Assembly (NCBI GenBank): GCA_046593925.1
Contig: JBKJQN010000071.1
Coordinates: 1 to 12,906 of the forward strand
Direction of reading: 5' to 3'
Length of the DNA: 12,906 bases
Source: JAYVYM01 sp046593925
GTDB taxonomy: Bacteria > Actinomycetota > Actinomycetes > Mycobacteriales > SCTD01
Shown: in pieces, positions 5,272 through 12,906 of the stretch
Layout: the number at the start of each line of letters is the position of its first letter
How positions within the stretch are numbered: the first letter of the stretch is position 1
The notes under the pieces: model-generated
Database searches by the model: none
What the model saw: the letters and a program-made list of their open reading frames with translations, nothing else
Told to the model about the DNA's origin: nothing
Made by a program: the position numbers and the translations under genes

Positions 5272-5287
5272 CGTGAACGCATTCACA
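5272..5287. promoter_or_regulatory. Rex-type operator (ROP site) upstream of menJ-nuo
   Basis: CGTGAACGCATTCACA matches the Streptomyces Rex operator consensus TGTGAAC-N3-TTCACA at 12 of its 13 defined positions. Rex binds such sites when NAD+ is high and releases when NADH rises; in Streptomyces coelicolor it controls the cyd and nuo operons. The site lies just downstream of the predicted transcription start, a position suited to repression. It also fits the looser CRP/GlxR pattern (GTGA-N6-TCAC), but the inner A, C and T bases favour Rex. Confidence 0.72.
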
Positions 5288-5301
5288 AGCCGGAGGCCCG
5301 C

Positions 5302-6561
5302 GTGACGCATGTGGACGCCGACGTCGTCGTCGTCGGGGCCGGTCCCGGGGGCTCAGCGACCGCGCACGCCCTGGCGCAGTCCGGCCTGGATGTCCTGCTG
5401 CTCGAGAAGACCGCGTTTCCACGCGAGAAGGTCTGCGGCGACGGGCTCACCCCGCGTGCGGTCAAGACGCTGGTCGACATGGGCATCGACACCAGCGCGG
5501 ACAACGGCTTCATCCGCAACCGGGGGCTGCGCATCTACGGCGGTGGCCACCGGCTCGAACTGCCCTGGCCCGAGTTGGCGAGCTTCCCGGACCACGGGCT
5601 GGTCCGGCCTCGGCTGGACTTCGACGAGCTGCTCGTACGGCACGCGCAGAAGGCCGGCGCCCGGCTGCAGGAGCTGACGACGGTCACCGGACCGGTCCTG
5701 GACGACAGCGGCCGGGTCGTCGGGGTCACCGCCAAGGTCGGGCCGGACAAGACGCCGACCTCCTACCGCGCACCGCTGGTTGTCGCCGCCGACGGCGTCA
5801 GCGCCCGGCTGGCGCTCGGGATGGGCATCGAGAAGCGCGACGACCGGCCGATGGGCGTCGCGGTCCGCCGCTACTTCACCAGCCCACGCACCGACGACGA
5901 CATGCTCGAGTCGTGGCTCGAGCTGCGCACCAGGGACGGTGACCTGTTGCCCGGCTACGGCTGGGTCTTCGGCGTGGGTGACGGCACCAGCAATGTCGGG
6001 CTCGGCATCCTCAACACCACCAAGGCCTGGCAGCGCACGGACTACAAGGAGCTGCTCGCCAGCTGGACCGGCGCCATGCCGGCCGAGTGGCAGTTCGCCG
6101 AGGAGTTCGCGACCGGGCCGGTACGGGGCGGCGCGCTGCCGATGGGCTTCAACCGCCAGCCGCACTACACCCGCGGCCTGCTGCTGGTCGGCGACGCCGG
6201 CGGCGCGGTCAACCCGTTCAACGGCGAGGGCATCGCGTACGCGATGGAGACCGGGCGGCTCGCCGCCGAGGTCACCGGCCAGGCGCTGGCCCGGCCGGAG
6301 GGGCCGGCGCGCGAGCGGGCGCTGCAGGCCTACCCGGACGCTCTCAAGGCCCGCTATGGCGGCTATTACACGCTCGGCCGGGTCTTCGTAAACCTGATCG
6401 GCAACCCTGAGATCATGCGCCTCGCGACGCGTTACGGGCTGCCCCGGCCGCTGCTGATGAAGTTCACCCTGAAGCTGCTCGCCAACCTCACCGACCCGCG
6501 CGGTGGTGACGCCTTGGACCGCGTCGTCAATGGTCTGTCGCGACTGGCACCCGCCGCCTGA
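5302..6561 (+). CDS. menJ: Geranylgeranyl reductase family FAD enzyme, probable menaquinone saturase MenJ
   Basis: A 419-residue FAD-dependent oxidoreductase. The dinucleotide-binding motif VVVGAGPGGSATAHALA lies at about 8-24 with acidic E35 at the end of strand 2. The geranylgeranyl-reductase motif follows as VCGDGLTPRAV (44-54), and the second FAD motif LLVGDAGGAVNPFNGEGI is at about 294-311. Mycobacterial MenJ (Rv0561c) reduces one isoprene unit of menaquinone, and homologues sit directly upstream of nuoA in Streptomyces. I infer the same role; reduction of geranylgeranyl lipids for other pathways is the alternative. GTG 5302 follows GGAGG (5292-5296) at 5 nt. The gene lies between the men and nuo genes, 68 bp ahead of nuoA, and downstream of the Rex-type operator, so it probably heads the nuo transcript. 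Confidence 0.88.
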   Translation: MTHVDADVVVVGAGPGGSATAHALAQSGLDVLLLEKTAFPREKVCGDGLTPRAVKTLVDMGIDTSADNGFIRNRGLRIYGGGHRLELPWPELASFPDHGLVRPRLDFDELLVRHAQKAGARLQELTTVTGPVLDDSGRVVGVTAKVGPDKTPTSYRAPLVVAADGVSARLALGMGIEKRDDRPMGVAVRRYFTSPRTDDDMLESWLELRTRDGDLLPGYGWVFGVGDGTSNVGLGILNTTKAWQRTDYKELLASWTGAMPAEWQFAEEFATGPVRGGALPMGFNRQPHYTRGLLLVGDAGGAVNPFNGEGIAYAMETGRLAAEVTGQALARPEGPARERALQAYPDALKARYGGYYTLGRVFVNLIGNPEIMRLATRYGLPRPLLMKFTLKLLANLTDPRGGDALDRVVNGLSRLAPAA

Positions 6562-6566
6562 GCGCA

Positions 6567-6579
6567 GTGCTGGGAGCAC
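6567..6579. repeat. Short inverted repeat after menJ
   Basis: GTGCT (6567-6571) and AGCAC (6575-6579) form a perfect 5-bp stem around GGG, six nt after the menJ stop. It is too short, and lacks the T-run, for a terminator. It may be a minor mRNA stem or chance. Confidence 0.4.
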
Positions 6580-6588
6580 CCGTCCACG

Positions 6589-6594
6589 TAGGCT
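6589..6594 (+). promoter_or_regulatory. Possible internal promoter -10 box TAGGCT before nuoA
   Basis: TAGGCT fits TAnnnT and would start transcription near 6601, giving a leader of about 29 nt that contains the nuoA ribosome binding site. I see no clear -35, so this may be chance and nuoA may depend on the menJ promoter. Confidence 0.25.
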
Positions 6595-6629
6595 CAACCC
6601 CGCCCACCACGGCCTGAAGGGACCCGCGC

Positions 6630-6992
6630 GTGCTGCAGAGCTACCTCCCGATCGTCATGCTGTTCGTGTTGGCCTTCGGCTTCGCGGCCGTGTCGGTCGG
6701 GTCGGCGTCCTTTACCGGGCCCCGGCGTTACAACCGGGCCAAGTACGACGCCTACGAGTGCGGGATCCAGCCGACCCCGCAGCCGGTCGGTGGCGGCCGT
6801 TTCCCGGTCAAGTTCTATCTGACGGCGATGCTCTTCATCGTCTTCGACATCGAGATCATCTTCCTCTACCCGTGGGCTGTCGCGTTCGGCCGCCTCGGGG
6901 TGTTCGGGCTGGTCGAGATGGTTCTGTTCATCGGCACGGTGTTCGTTGCGTACGCCTACGTGTGGCGTCGCGGCGGGCTCGAGTGGGACTAG
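6630..6992 (+). CDS. nuoA: NADH-quinone oxidoreductase subunit A
   Basis: A 120-residue membrane subunit of complex I. Three hydrophobic helices are seen at about 4-26, 63-85 and 93-113. The conserved loop reads YECGIQP (about 42-48, with the family Cys and Glu), and FPVKFYLTAMLFIVFDIEIIF carries the acidic residues of the second helix. NuoA helps form the quinone-channel junction between the peripheral and membrane arms. GTG 6630 is preceded by GAAGGGA (6616-6622) at 7 nt. It is the first nuo gene, 68 bp after menJ, and nuoB follows after 22 nt. The length is typical for actinobacteria. Confidence 0.97.
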   Translation: MLQSYLPIVMLFVLAFGFAAVSVGSASFTGPRRYNRAKYDAYECGIQPTPQPVGGGRFPVKFYLTAMLFIVFDIEIIFLYPWAVAFGRLGVFGLVEMVLFIGTVFVAYAYVWRRGGLEWD

Positions 6993-7014
6993 GTCCCGGG
7001 ACGGTTGCGAGTAC

Positions 7015-7608
7015 ATGGGTCTGGAGGAGAAGCTGCCGGCAGGGGTCCTGCTGACCAGCGTCGAGAAGGTCGTCAACTGGTCGCGCAAGTCGTCGCTGTG
7101 GCCGGCGACCTTCGGCCTGGCCTGCTGCGCCATCGAGATGATGGCCGCGGGCGGCGGACGATATGACCTCGCGCGGTTCGGCATGGAGGTCTTCCGGCCG
7201 TCGCCCCGCCAGGCCGACCTGATGATCGTTGCCGGGCGGGTGTCCCAGAAGATGGCGCCGGTGCTGCGCCAGATCTACGACCAGATGCCCGAGCCCAAGT
7301 GGGTCATTGCGATGGGCGTGTGTGCCAGCAGCGGCGGGATGTTCAACAACTACGCGATCGTGCAGGGGGTCGACCACATCGTCCCGGTCGACATGTACCT
7401 GCCGGGCTGTCCGCCGCGGCCCGAGATGCTCATCGACGCGATCCTGAAGCTGCACGACAAGATCATGGATGAGCCACTCGGGGTCAACGCCCGGCGCCGC
7501 GACCTGCCCGGCTACGAGCCGCGCAAGCAGGTCGCCAGCAGCCAGCGGTTCACCGAGGAGGGCAAGCAGGCCCACCGGGTGGCGCTGCGGAAGGAGCTCA
7601 TGCGATGA
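7015..7608 (+). CDS. nuoB: NADH-quinone oxidoreductase subunit B (cluster N2)
   Basis: A 197-residue peripheral-arm subunit that carries the terminal [4Fe-4S] cluster N2, which passes electrons to menaquinone. The four ligands are visible: the tandem pair in GLACCAIEMM (C37 and C38), GVCASSGG (C103) and PGCPPRPE (C132). ATG 7015 is chosen because MGLEEKLPAG is where homology begins; the frame is open 69 nt upstream but overlaps nuoA. The ribosome binding site is weak (GGGACGG-like, upstream of 7005), so coupling with nuoA is likely. The C-terminal tail (about 150-197) is Arg/Lys-rich, as in other actinobacterial NuoB. The stop overlaps the nuoC start (ATGA). Confidence 0.97.
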   Translation: MGLEEKLPAGVLLTSVEKVVNWSRKSSLWPATFGLACCAIEMMAAGGGRYDLARFGMEVFRPSPRQADLMIVAGRVSQKMAPVLRQIYDQMPEPKWVIAMGVCASSGGMFNNYAIVQGVDHIVPVDMYLPGCPPRPEMLIDAILKLHDKIMDEPLGVNARRRDLPGYEPRKQVASSQRFTEEGKQAHRVALRKELMR

Positions 7609-8321
7609 GCGGCCCGGAGGCCCCGAAGGCGCTCGTCGACCCTCGCGCGCAGACCGCGTCGTCGGTGTCGCCCGGGGCCCCCGCCGCCTCAGCGACCCGG
7701 GACATGTTCGGGGCGACGTTCGGCGGCGACACGTCAGGGTTCGGCGGCCTGGTGCGCCGCGTCCCGGTTGCCGCGTCGAGCCCGCAGCCGTGGGGCGGCT
7801 GGTTCGACGAGGCCGTCGGCGCGCTGCAGGACGCCTACCCCGGGTTCGGCGACGCCGTCACCCGCGTGGTCATCGACCGCGGCGAGCTCACGATCCACCT
7901 GCGCCCCCAGCGGGTCGCCGAGGTCGCCCAGATCTTGCGGGACGGCCCGGACCTGCGCTTCGAGCTGATGTCCAGCCTGTCCGGGGTCGACTACCCGAGT
8001 CAGCCCGACCGGCTGCATGTCGTCTACCACCTGACATCAATGACCTACCGCCGTCGGCTGCGGCTCGAGACCGCGGTCACCGTGGAGGATCCGCATGTCG
8101 CCAGCGTCACCTCGGTCTACCCGACGGCCGACTTCCACGAGCGCGAGACGTGGGACTTCTTCGGCGTCGTGTTCGACGGACATCCGGGCCTGACCCGGAT
8201 CTTCATGCCGGACGACTGGCAGGGCCACCCGCAGCGCAAGGACTACCCGCTGGGTGGAGTACCGGTGGAGTACAAGGGCGCGCAGGTACCGCCGCCCGAC
8301 GAGCGGAGGGCGTACGCGTGA
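7605..8321 (+). CDS. nuoC: NADH-quinone oxidoreductase subunit C
   Basis: A 238-residue subunit of the complex I peripheral arm (30-kDa family). It works as a structural partner of NuoD next to the quinone site. The family signature ERETWDFFGVVFDGHPGLTR is at about 181-200, followed by IFMPDDWQGHPQRKDYPLGG. The first 60 or so residues are an Ala/Pro/Ser-rich low-complexity extension before the conserved part near GGWFDEAVGALQ. It is a separate gene, not fused to nuoD as in E. coli. ATG 7605 overlaps the nuoB stop and has AAGGAG (7591-7596) at 8 nt. Its own stop overlaps the nuoD GTG. Confidence 0.96.
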   Translation: MSGPEAPKALVDPRAQTASSVSPGAPAASATRDMFGATFGGDTSGFGGLVRRVPVAASSPQPWGGWFDEAVGALQDAYPGFGDAVTRVVIDRGELTIHLRPQRVAEVAQILRDGPDLRFELMSSLSGVDYPSQPDRLHVVYHLTSMTYRRRLRLETAVTVEDPHVASVTSVYPTADFHERETWDFFGVVFDGHPGLTRIFMPDDWQGHPQRKDYPLGGVPVEYKGAQVPPPDERRAYA

Positions 8322-9676
8322 CCACCACGTCCGGCTCGACCCGGCACGAGGGCGGCCACGAGCCCGACCCGTACGCCGCAGGGCAACGCAAGACCACCGA
8401 GGGGACCGTCTACACGGTCACCGGCGGCGACTGGGATGCCGTCCTCGGCGGCGGGGGCGACGACGAGCAGCACATGGTCGTCAACATGGGCCCGCAGCAC
8501 CCGTCGACGCACGGCGTGCTGCGCATCGTGCTCGAGCTCGAAGGCGAGACGGTCACCAGCGCCCGCACCGTCGTCGGCTACCTGCACACCGGCATCGAGA
8601 AGAACCTCGAATACCGGAACTGGGTGCAGGGCACGACCTTCGTCACGCGGATGGACTACCTCGCGCCGCTGTTCAACGAGACGGCGTACTGCCTGGGCGT
8701 GGAGAAGCTGCTCGGCATCGAGGTGCCCGAGCGGGCCAGGACGATCCGGTTGCTGATGATGGAGCTCAACCGGATGCGTTCGCATCTGGTGGGCATGGCC
8801 ACGATGGGGCTGGAGCTCGGGGCGCTGACCGGGATGCTCAACGGGCTGCGCGAGGGCGAGATGATCCTCGACATCTTCGAAATGGTCACCGGCCTGCGGA
8901 TGAACCACGCGTACGTCCGCCCCGGCGGCGTGGCGCAGGACCTGCCCCCGGGCACGGTCGAGAAGATCCGCGAGATGATCGTCAGCTTCCGGCAGAACCT
9001 GCCGGGCTACGACGACCTGCTGACCAGCAACGCGATCTGGCAGCGCCGCCTGCAGGGCGTCGCCACCCTCGACGCGCAGGGCTGCATCGCGCTCGGCGTC
9101 ACCGGCCCGCTGCTGCGCGCCGCCGGCCTGGCCTGGGACCTGCGCAAGGTCGAGCCCTACCTGGGCTACGAGGACTACGACTTCGACGTGCCGACCGAGA
9201 CCACGGGTGACGGCTGGGCGCGCTTCCGGGTCCGGCTGCGAGAGCTGTACGAGTCGCTGAAGATCATCGAGCAGGCGCTCGACAAGCTCGTCCCCGGCCC
9301 GATCATGGTCGCGGACACCAAGATCGCGTGGCCCGCGCAACTGGCCCTGGGAGCCGACGGCATGGGCCAGAGCCTGGACCACGTGAAGAAGATCATGGGC
9401 ACCTCGATGGAGGCGTTGATCCACCACTTCAAGCTGGTCACCGAAGGCTTCCGGGTGCCGCCCGGCCAGGTGTACGTGCCGATCGAGTCCCCGCGGGGCG
9501 AGCTCGGCGTGCACATGGTCAGCGACGGCGGCACCCGGCCCTACCGGGTGCACGTACGTGACCCGAGCTTCGTCAACCTGCAGGCGCTGTCGGCCACCAC
9601 CGAGGGCGGCCTGCTGTCCGACTCGATCGTCGCCGTCGCGACGCTCGACCCCGTCATGGGAGGAGTCGACCGATGA
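8318..9676 (+). CDS. nuoD: NADH-quinone oxidoreductase subunit D (quinone-site subunit)
   Basis: A 452-residue 49-kDa-type subunit, related to the large subunit of [NiFe] hydrogenases, that forms the quinone pocket together with NuoB. The loop MGPQHPSTHG (about 57-66) and the signature GYLHTGIEKNLEYRNW (87-102) are the conserved quinone-site and family motifs. The protein ends with LSDSIVAVATLDPVMGGVDR, the normal C-terminus. An acidic, Gly-rich N-terminal extension of about 50 residues precedes the core. GTG 8318 overlaps the nuoC stop (GTGA) and is preceded by an excellent GGAGGG (8305-8310) at 7 nt. The frame is open far upstream inside nuoC, but only this start gives sensible homology. 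A 15-nt gap follows before nuoE. Confidence 0.97.
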   Translation: MTTTSGSTRHEGGHEPDPYAAGQRKTTEGTVYTVTGGDWDAVLGGGGDDEQHMVVNMGPQHPSTHGVLRIVLELEGETVTSARTVVGYLHTGIEKNLEYRNWVQGTTFVTRMDYLAPLFNETAYCLGVEKLLGIEVPERARTIRLLMMELNRMRSHLVGMATMGLELGALTGMLNGLREGEMILDIFEMVTGLRMNHAYVRPGGVAQDLPPGTVEKIREMIVSFRQNLPGYDDLLTSNAIWQRRLQGVATLDAQGCIALGVTGPLLRAAGLAWDLRKVEPYLGYEDYDFDVPTETTGDGWARFRVRLRELYESLKIIEQALDKLVPGPIMVADTKIAWPAQLALGADGMGQSLDHVKKIMGTSMEALIHHFKLVTEGFRVPPGQVYVPIESPRGELGVHMVSDGGTRPYRVHVRDPSFVNLQALSATTEGGLLSDSIVAVATLDPVMGGVDR

Positions 9677-9691
9677 GGTCGTGGACGCTGC

Positions 9692-10408
9692 ATGGCTAGC
9701 GTGGAGCTGGACCTGCAACCCCCCGTCGACCGCTCGTCGGTCCCGCCGCTGACCGGGCAGACCCGGGCCGACGCCAGGGCGATCATCGCGCGTTACCCGC
9801 AGGCCCGGTCCGCGCTGCTGCCGATGCTGCACCTGGCGCAGTCCGTCCAGGGCTACGTCAGCCCCGACGGCATCGCGCTGTGCTCCGAGGAGCTCGGTCT
9901 CACCAAGGCCGAGGTGGGCGCGGTCGCGACCTTCTACACGATGTACCGCCGCCGGCCGGCCGGTACATACCACGTCGGGGTGTGCACCAACACGCTGTGC
10001 GCGGTGCTCGGCGGCGACGAGATCCTGGCCGCCCTCGAGGAGCACACCGGGCTGCAGCAGAACCAGACCAGCGCCGACGGGGTCATCAGCCTCGAGCACA
10101 TCGAGTGCAACGCCGCCTGCGACTACGCCCCCGTAGTGATGGTCAACTGGGAGTTCTACGACGACCAGACGCCGGCCAGCGCCGTCGAGCTGGTGGACCG
10201 GCTGCGAGCCGGCGAGCCGGTCGCCCCGACCCGCGGGCCTCGTACGCAGTGCACCTTCAAGCAGATGTCGCGGGTGCTGGCCGGGTTCCCGGACGGCGCG
10301 GCCACCGAGGGCGTGCAGGCCGGCCCGGCCACCCTCGCCGGTCTGCAGCTGGCCGCCGAGCGCGGCGACACCGCACCCGCCTACCCGGACGAGGAGTCCC
10401 CGCAGTGA
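9692..10408 (+). CDS. nuoE: NADH-quinone oxidoreductase subunit E ([2Fe-2S] N1a)
   Basis: A 238-residue thioredoxin-fold subunit of the NADH dehydrogenase module. It binds cluster N1a through four Cys seen as GVCTNTLC (C98 and C103) and IECNAACDY (C139 and C143). The N-terminal helical part (about 25-90) contains LLPMLHLAQSVQGYVS and VGAVATFYTMY, both typical. A C-terminal extension of about 70 residues after the core is Ala/Gly/Pro-rich. ATG 9692 has only a weak GGAC upstream. An earlier ATG at 9673, overlapping the nuoD stop, runs into a stop after eight codons, so it is not the nuoE start. The stop overlaps the nuoF GTG. Confidence 0.96.
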   Translation: MASVELDLQPPVDRSSVPPLTGQTRADARAIIARYPQARSALLPMLHLAQSVQGYVSPDGIALCSEELGLTKAEVGAVATFYTMYRRRPAGTYHVGVCTNTLCAVLGGDEILAALEEHTGLQQNQTSADGVISLEHIECNAACDYAPVVMVNWEFYDDQTPASAVELVDRLRAGEPVAPTRGPRTQCTFKQMSRVLAGFPDGAATEGVQAGPATLAGLQLAAERGDTAPAYPDEESPQ

Positions 10409-11700
10409 CCTTCACCCCCGTCCTGTCCCGCAGCTGGGGCGACGCCGACTCCTTCACCCTGCAGGGCTACCGCCGCCACCGCGGCTACCAGGCCCTGGCC
10501 AAGGCCAAGGCGATGCAGCCCGACGAGGTGATCGCGATGGTCAAGGAGTCCGGTCTGCGCGGTCGCGGCGGGGCCGGCTTCCCGACCGGCCTGAAATGGG
10601 GGTTCATCCCGCAGGGCACCGAGGGCCAGGCGGCCAAGCCGCACTACCTGGTGGTCAACGCAGACGAGTCCGAGCCGGGGACCTGCAAGGACACCCCGCT
10701 GATGATGGCCAACCCGCATGTCCTCATCGAGGGCGCCATCATCGCGGCCTACGCGATCCGGGCCAACCATGCCTTCATCTACCTGCGCGGCGAGGAGCTG
10801 CACGTCCTGCGGCGGCTCCAGCACGCCGCCGACGAGGCGAAGGCAGCCGGTCTGCTCGGCGGGCTCGAGATCGTCGTGCACGCCGGGGCGGGCGCCTACA
10901 TCTGCGGCGAGGAGACGGCCCTGCTCGACTCGCTCGAGGGCTACCGCGGCCAGCCCCGGCTGCGGCCCCCGTTCCCGGCCACCCACGGCCTCTACTCCAG
11001 CCCGACCGTCGTCAACAACGTCGAGACGATCGCCTCGGTCCCGAGCATCGTGCTCGGCGGTGCCGCCTGGTTCGCCGGGATGGGCACTGAGAAGAGCAAG
11101 GGCTACACGCTGTACAGCCTGTCCGGCCACGTCCAGCGTCCCGGCCAGTACGAGGCGCCGCTCGGCATCACCCTGCGCGAGCTGCTGGAGCTGTCGGGGG
11201 GCATTCGCGAGGGCCACGAGCTGAAGTTCTGGACGCCGGGCGGCTCGAGCACCCCGTTGCTGACCGCCGAGCACCTCGACGTGCCGCTCGACTACGAGGC
11301 CGTTGCCGTGGCCGGCTCGATGCTGGGGACCAAGGCCCTGCAGTGCTTCGACGAGACGACCTGCGTCGTGCGCTGCGTGCTGAGGTGGACCGAGTTCTAC
11401 GCCCACGAGTCCTGCGGGAAGTGCACCCCGTGTCGTGAGGGCACCTACTGGATGGTGCAGATCCTGAAGCGCATGGAGCTCGGCCAGGCCGACGAGAGCG
11501 ACCTGGTCACCCTGCTCGATACCTGCGACAACATCTTCGGCCGGTCGTTCTGCGCGCTGGCCGACGGGGCGACGAGCCCCATCGTGTCCGGTGTCCAGCT
11601 CTTCCGCGAGGAGTTCTTGGCCCACCTTGCCGGCGGCTGTCCCTTCGATGCCCGCCGCTCCACCCGCTGGGCCGACTCCCTCGCCGGGGCCCGCGCGTGA
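10405..11700 (+). CDS. nuoF: NADH-quinone oxidoreductase subunit F (FMN, NADH site, cluster N3)
   Basis: A 431-residue flavoprotein that oxidises NADH at the entry point of complex I. The NADH/FMN-binding glycine-rich motif GLRGRGGAGFPTGLKWGF is at about 50-67, and the second FMN segment HAGAGAYICGEETALLDSLE is at about 159-178. Cluster N3 ligands are CGKCTPCREGT (C337, C340 and C343) with C383 in GRSFCALADG. GTG 10405 overlaps the nuoE stop (GTGA) and has GAGGAG (10391-10396) at 8 nt. Length and C-terminus are normal. It couples by GTGA overlap to nuoG, its electron acceptor within the same module. Confidence 0.97.
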   Translation: MTFTPVLSRSWGDADSFTLQGYRRHRGYQALAKAKAMQPDEVIAMVKESGLRGRGGAGFPTGLKWGFIPQGTEGQAAKPHYLVVNADESEPGTCKDTPLMMANPHVLIEGAIIAAYAIRANHAFIYLRGEELHVLRRLQHAADEAKAAGLLGGLEIVVHAGAGAYICGEETALLDSLEGYRGQPRLRPPFPATHGLYSSPTVVNNVETIASVPSIVLGGAAWFAGMGTEKSKGYTLYSLSGHVQRPGQYEAPLGITLRELLELSGGIREGHELKFWTPGGSSTPLLTAEHLDVPLDYEAVAVAGSMLGTKALQCFDETTCVVRCVLRWTEFYAHESCGKCTPCREGTYWMVQILKRMELGQADESDLVTLLDTCDNIFGRSFCALADGATSPIVSGVQLFREEFLAHLAGGCPFDARRSTRWADSLAGARA

Positions 11701-12906
11701 CTCTCACCCCCACCGCCCCCGTGGGCGTCCCGGTGGCCAGCGACCGGGTCACCCTGACCATCGACGGCCTCGAGGTGAGCGTCCCGAAGGGCACCCTGGT
11801 CATCCGTGCCGCGGAGTTGGTCGGCATCCAGGTGCCGCGCTTCTGCGACCACCCGCTGCTCGACCCGGTCGGCGCCTGCCGGCAGTGCATCGTGGAGGTC
11901 GAGGGGCAGCGCAAGCCACTGACCGCCTGCACCACCACCGTCACCGAGGGCATGGTCGTCCGTACGCAGCTGACCAGCCCGGTGGCGAAGAAGGCCCAGG
12001 AGGGGATTCTGGAGCTGCTGCTGATCAACCACCCGCTGGACTGCCCGATCTGCGACAAGGGCGGTGAGTGTCCGCTGCAGAACCAGGCGATGAGCAACGG
12101 CAACGCGGAGTCCCGGTTCATCGACACCAAGCGGACCTACCTCAAGCCGCTGGCGATCTCCTCGCAGGTGCTGCTGGACCGGGAGCGCTGCGTGCTGTGC
12201 GCCCGCTGCACCCGGTTCTCCCAGCAGATCGCCGGCGACCCGTTCATCGAGCTCTTCGAGCGCGGCGCGCTCGAGCAGGTCGCGGTGTTCGAGGACGAGC
12301 CGTTCGAGAGCTACTTCTCCGGCAACACGGTGCAGATCTGCCCGGTCGGGGCGCTCACCGGGGCGGCCTACCGCTTCCGGGCCCGCCCGTTCGACCTGGT
12401 CTCCAGCCCCAGCGTGTGCGAGCACTGCGCCTCGGGCTGCGCGCTGCGCACCGACCACCGTCGTGGCGCCGTGCAGCGCCGCCTCGCCGGCGACGACCCG
12501 GAGGTCAACGAGGAGTGGAACTGCGACAAGGGCCGCTGGGCGTTCACCTACGCCACCGCCCCTGACCGCCTCACCACCCCGCTGATCCGTGAGAACGGCA
12601 CGCTGCGGGAGGCGTCCTGGACGGAGGCCCTCGAGGCGGCGGCGGTCGGGCTCGCCGCGGCCGGCGGCGTCGGGGTGCTCGCCGGTGGGCGGGTCACCTT
12701 CGAGGACGCCTACGGCTATGCCAAGTTCGCCCGGGTGGCCCTGGGTACCAACGACGTCGACTTCCGGGCCCGCCCGCACAGCGACGAGGAGCTGGCCTTC
12801 CTCGGTCACGCCGTCGCGGGCACCGGAGGTCACGTGACCTACGCCGACCTCGAGAAGGCCCCCGGCGTGCTGCTGGTCGGCTTCGAGCCGGAGGAGGAGT
12901 CGCCGA
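11697..12906 (+). CDS. nuoG: NADH-quinone oxidoreductase subunit G, N-terminal part (3' end outside window)
   Basis: The frame opens at GTG 11697, overlapping the nuoF stop (GTGA), and remains open to the window edge, giving 403 residues of a large Fe-S subunit. All cluster sites of the N-terminal half are visible. N1b has C50, C61, C64 and C78. N5 has H112, C116, C119 and C125 (NHPLDCPICDKGGECPLQ). N4 has C165, C168, C171 and C215 (CVLCARC and ICPVGAL). An additional C-x2-C-x3-C-x27-C set (C241, C244, C248 and C276) matches the N7 cluster kept in some bacteria. The start of the molybdopterin-oxidoreductase-like domain follows from about 240. There is little ribosome binding site before the GTG, so translation probably depends on nuoF. 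The C-terminal half is not visible. Confidence 0.96.
   Translation, partial: MTLTPTAPVGVPVASDRVTLTIDGLEVSVPKGTLVIRAAELVGIQVPRFCDHPLLDPVGACRQCIVEVEGQRKPLTACTTTVTEGMVVRTQLTSPVAKKAQEGILELLLINHPLDCPICDKGGECPLQNQAMSNGNAESRFIDTKRTYLKPLAISSQVLLDRERCVLCARCTRFSQQIAGDPFIELFERGALEQVAVFEDEPFESYFSGNTVQICPVGALTGAAYRFRARPFDLVSSPSVCEHCASGCALRTDHRRGAVQRRLAGDDPEVNEEWNCDKGRWAFTYATAPDRLTTPLIRENGTLREASWTEALEAAAVGLAAAGGVGVLAGGRVTFEDAYGYAKFARVALGTNDVDFRARPHSDEELAFLGHAVAGTGGHVTYADLEKAPGVLLVGFEPEEESP

Noticed and set aside
5272..5287. CRP/GlxR binding site
   Set aside because: GTGA-N6-TCAC fits, but the inner bases match the Rex operator more fully and nuo is a known Rex target. CRP binding remains possible but is the second choice.
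9673..9699. ATG overlapping the nuoD stop as the nuoE start
   Set aside because: It meets an in-frame TAG after eight codons and is not in the nuoE frame.
8243..10099. Very long minus-strand open frame of 618 codons
   Set aside because: It is antisense to nuoD and nuoE, which are certain. Such shadows are expected from strong third-position GC bias.

Overview
The window is very GC-rich (roughly 70% by eye), densely packed, uses many GTG starts and has strong third-position G/C bias. Together with a classical menaquinone (men) pathway and a nuoABCDEFG order, this points to an actinomycete (Actinomycetota). Nothing here fixes the genus. There are no RNA genes, insertion sequences, phage genes or CRISPR arrays.

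Layout. At the left edge (1-1388, +) lie the 3' end of menE and all of menA, overlapping by ATGA. Then comes a 127-bp gap holding a nested inverted repeat, and a small HNH-like zinc protein (1516-1947, +) with an apparently leaderless promoter. Facing it is a minus-strand group, read right to left: a 46-residue Asp-rich peptide ending in three DPAGS repeats (4247-4387), a JmjC/cupin-4 type Fe(II) oxygenase (2972-4171), and a sucrase/ferredoxin-like thioredoxin-fold protein (1949-2848). Between the last two lies a 15-bp tandem repeat. Diverging from the peptide is menG (4513-5208, +). It is followed by a geranylgeranyl reductase of the MenJ type (5302-6561) and the complex I operon nuoA-nuoG, with nuoG running off the right edge.

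How it fits together. The plus-strand genes make and use menaquinone: MenE and MenA supply ring activation and prenylation, MenG the final methylation, and MenJ saturates the side chain. NuoA-G form the NADH:menaquinone oxidoreductase that feeds electrons to it. A near-perfect match to the Streptomyces Rex operator lies between the likely promoter and the start of menJ. It suggests that the quinone-modifying gene and complex I are controlled together by the NADH/NAD+ ratio.

The most unusual part is the minus-strand island set between the men genes. A tiny, highly acidic, cysteine-free repeat peptide with a strong ribosome binding site sits directly upstream of an intact Fe(II)/2-oxoglutarate type oxygenase, with a hairpin between them. 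This is the layout of a ribosomal peptide precursor and its tailoring enzyme. The intergenic repeat before the ferredoxin-like gene also encodes, in frame, an Asp-Pro pentapeptide repeat, and only one TGA separates the oxygenase frame from that linker and the ferredoxin-like protein. I infer a candidate peptide-hydroxylation system. It is not proven by sequence alone.
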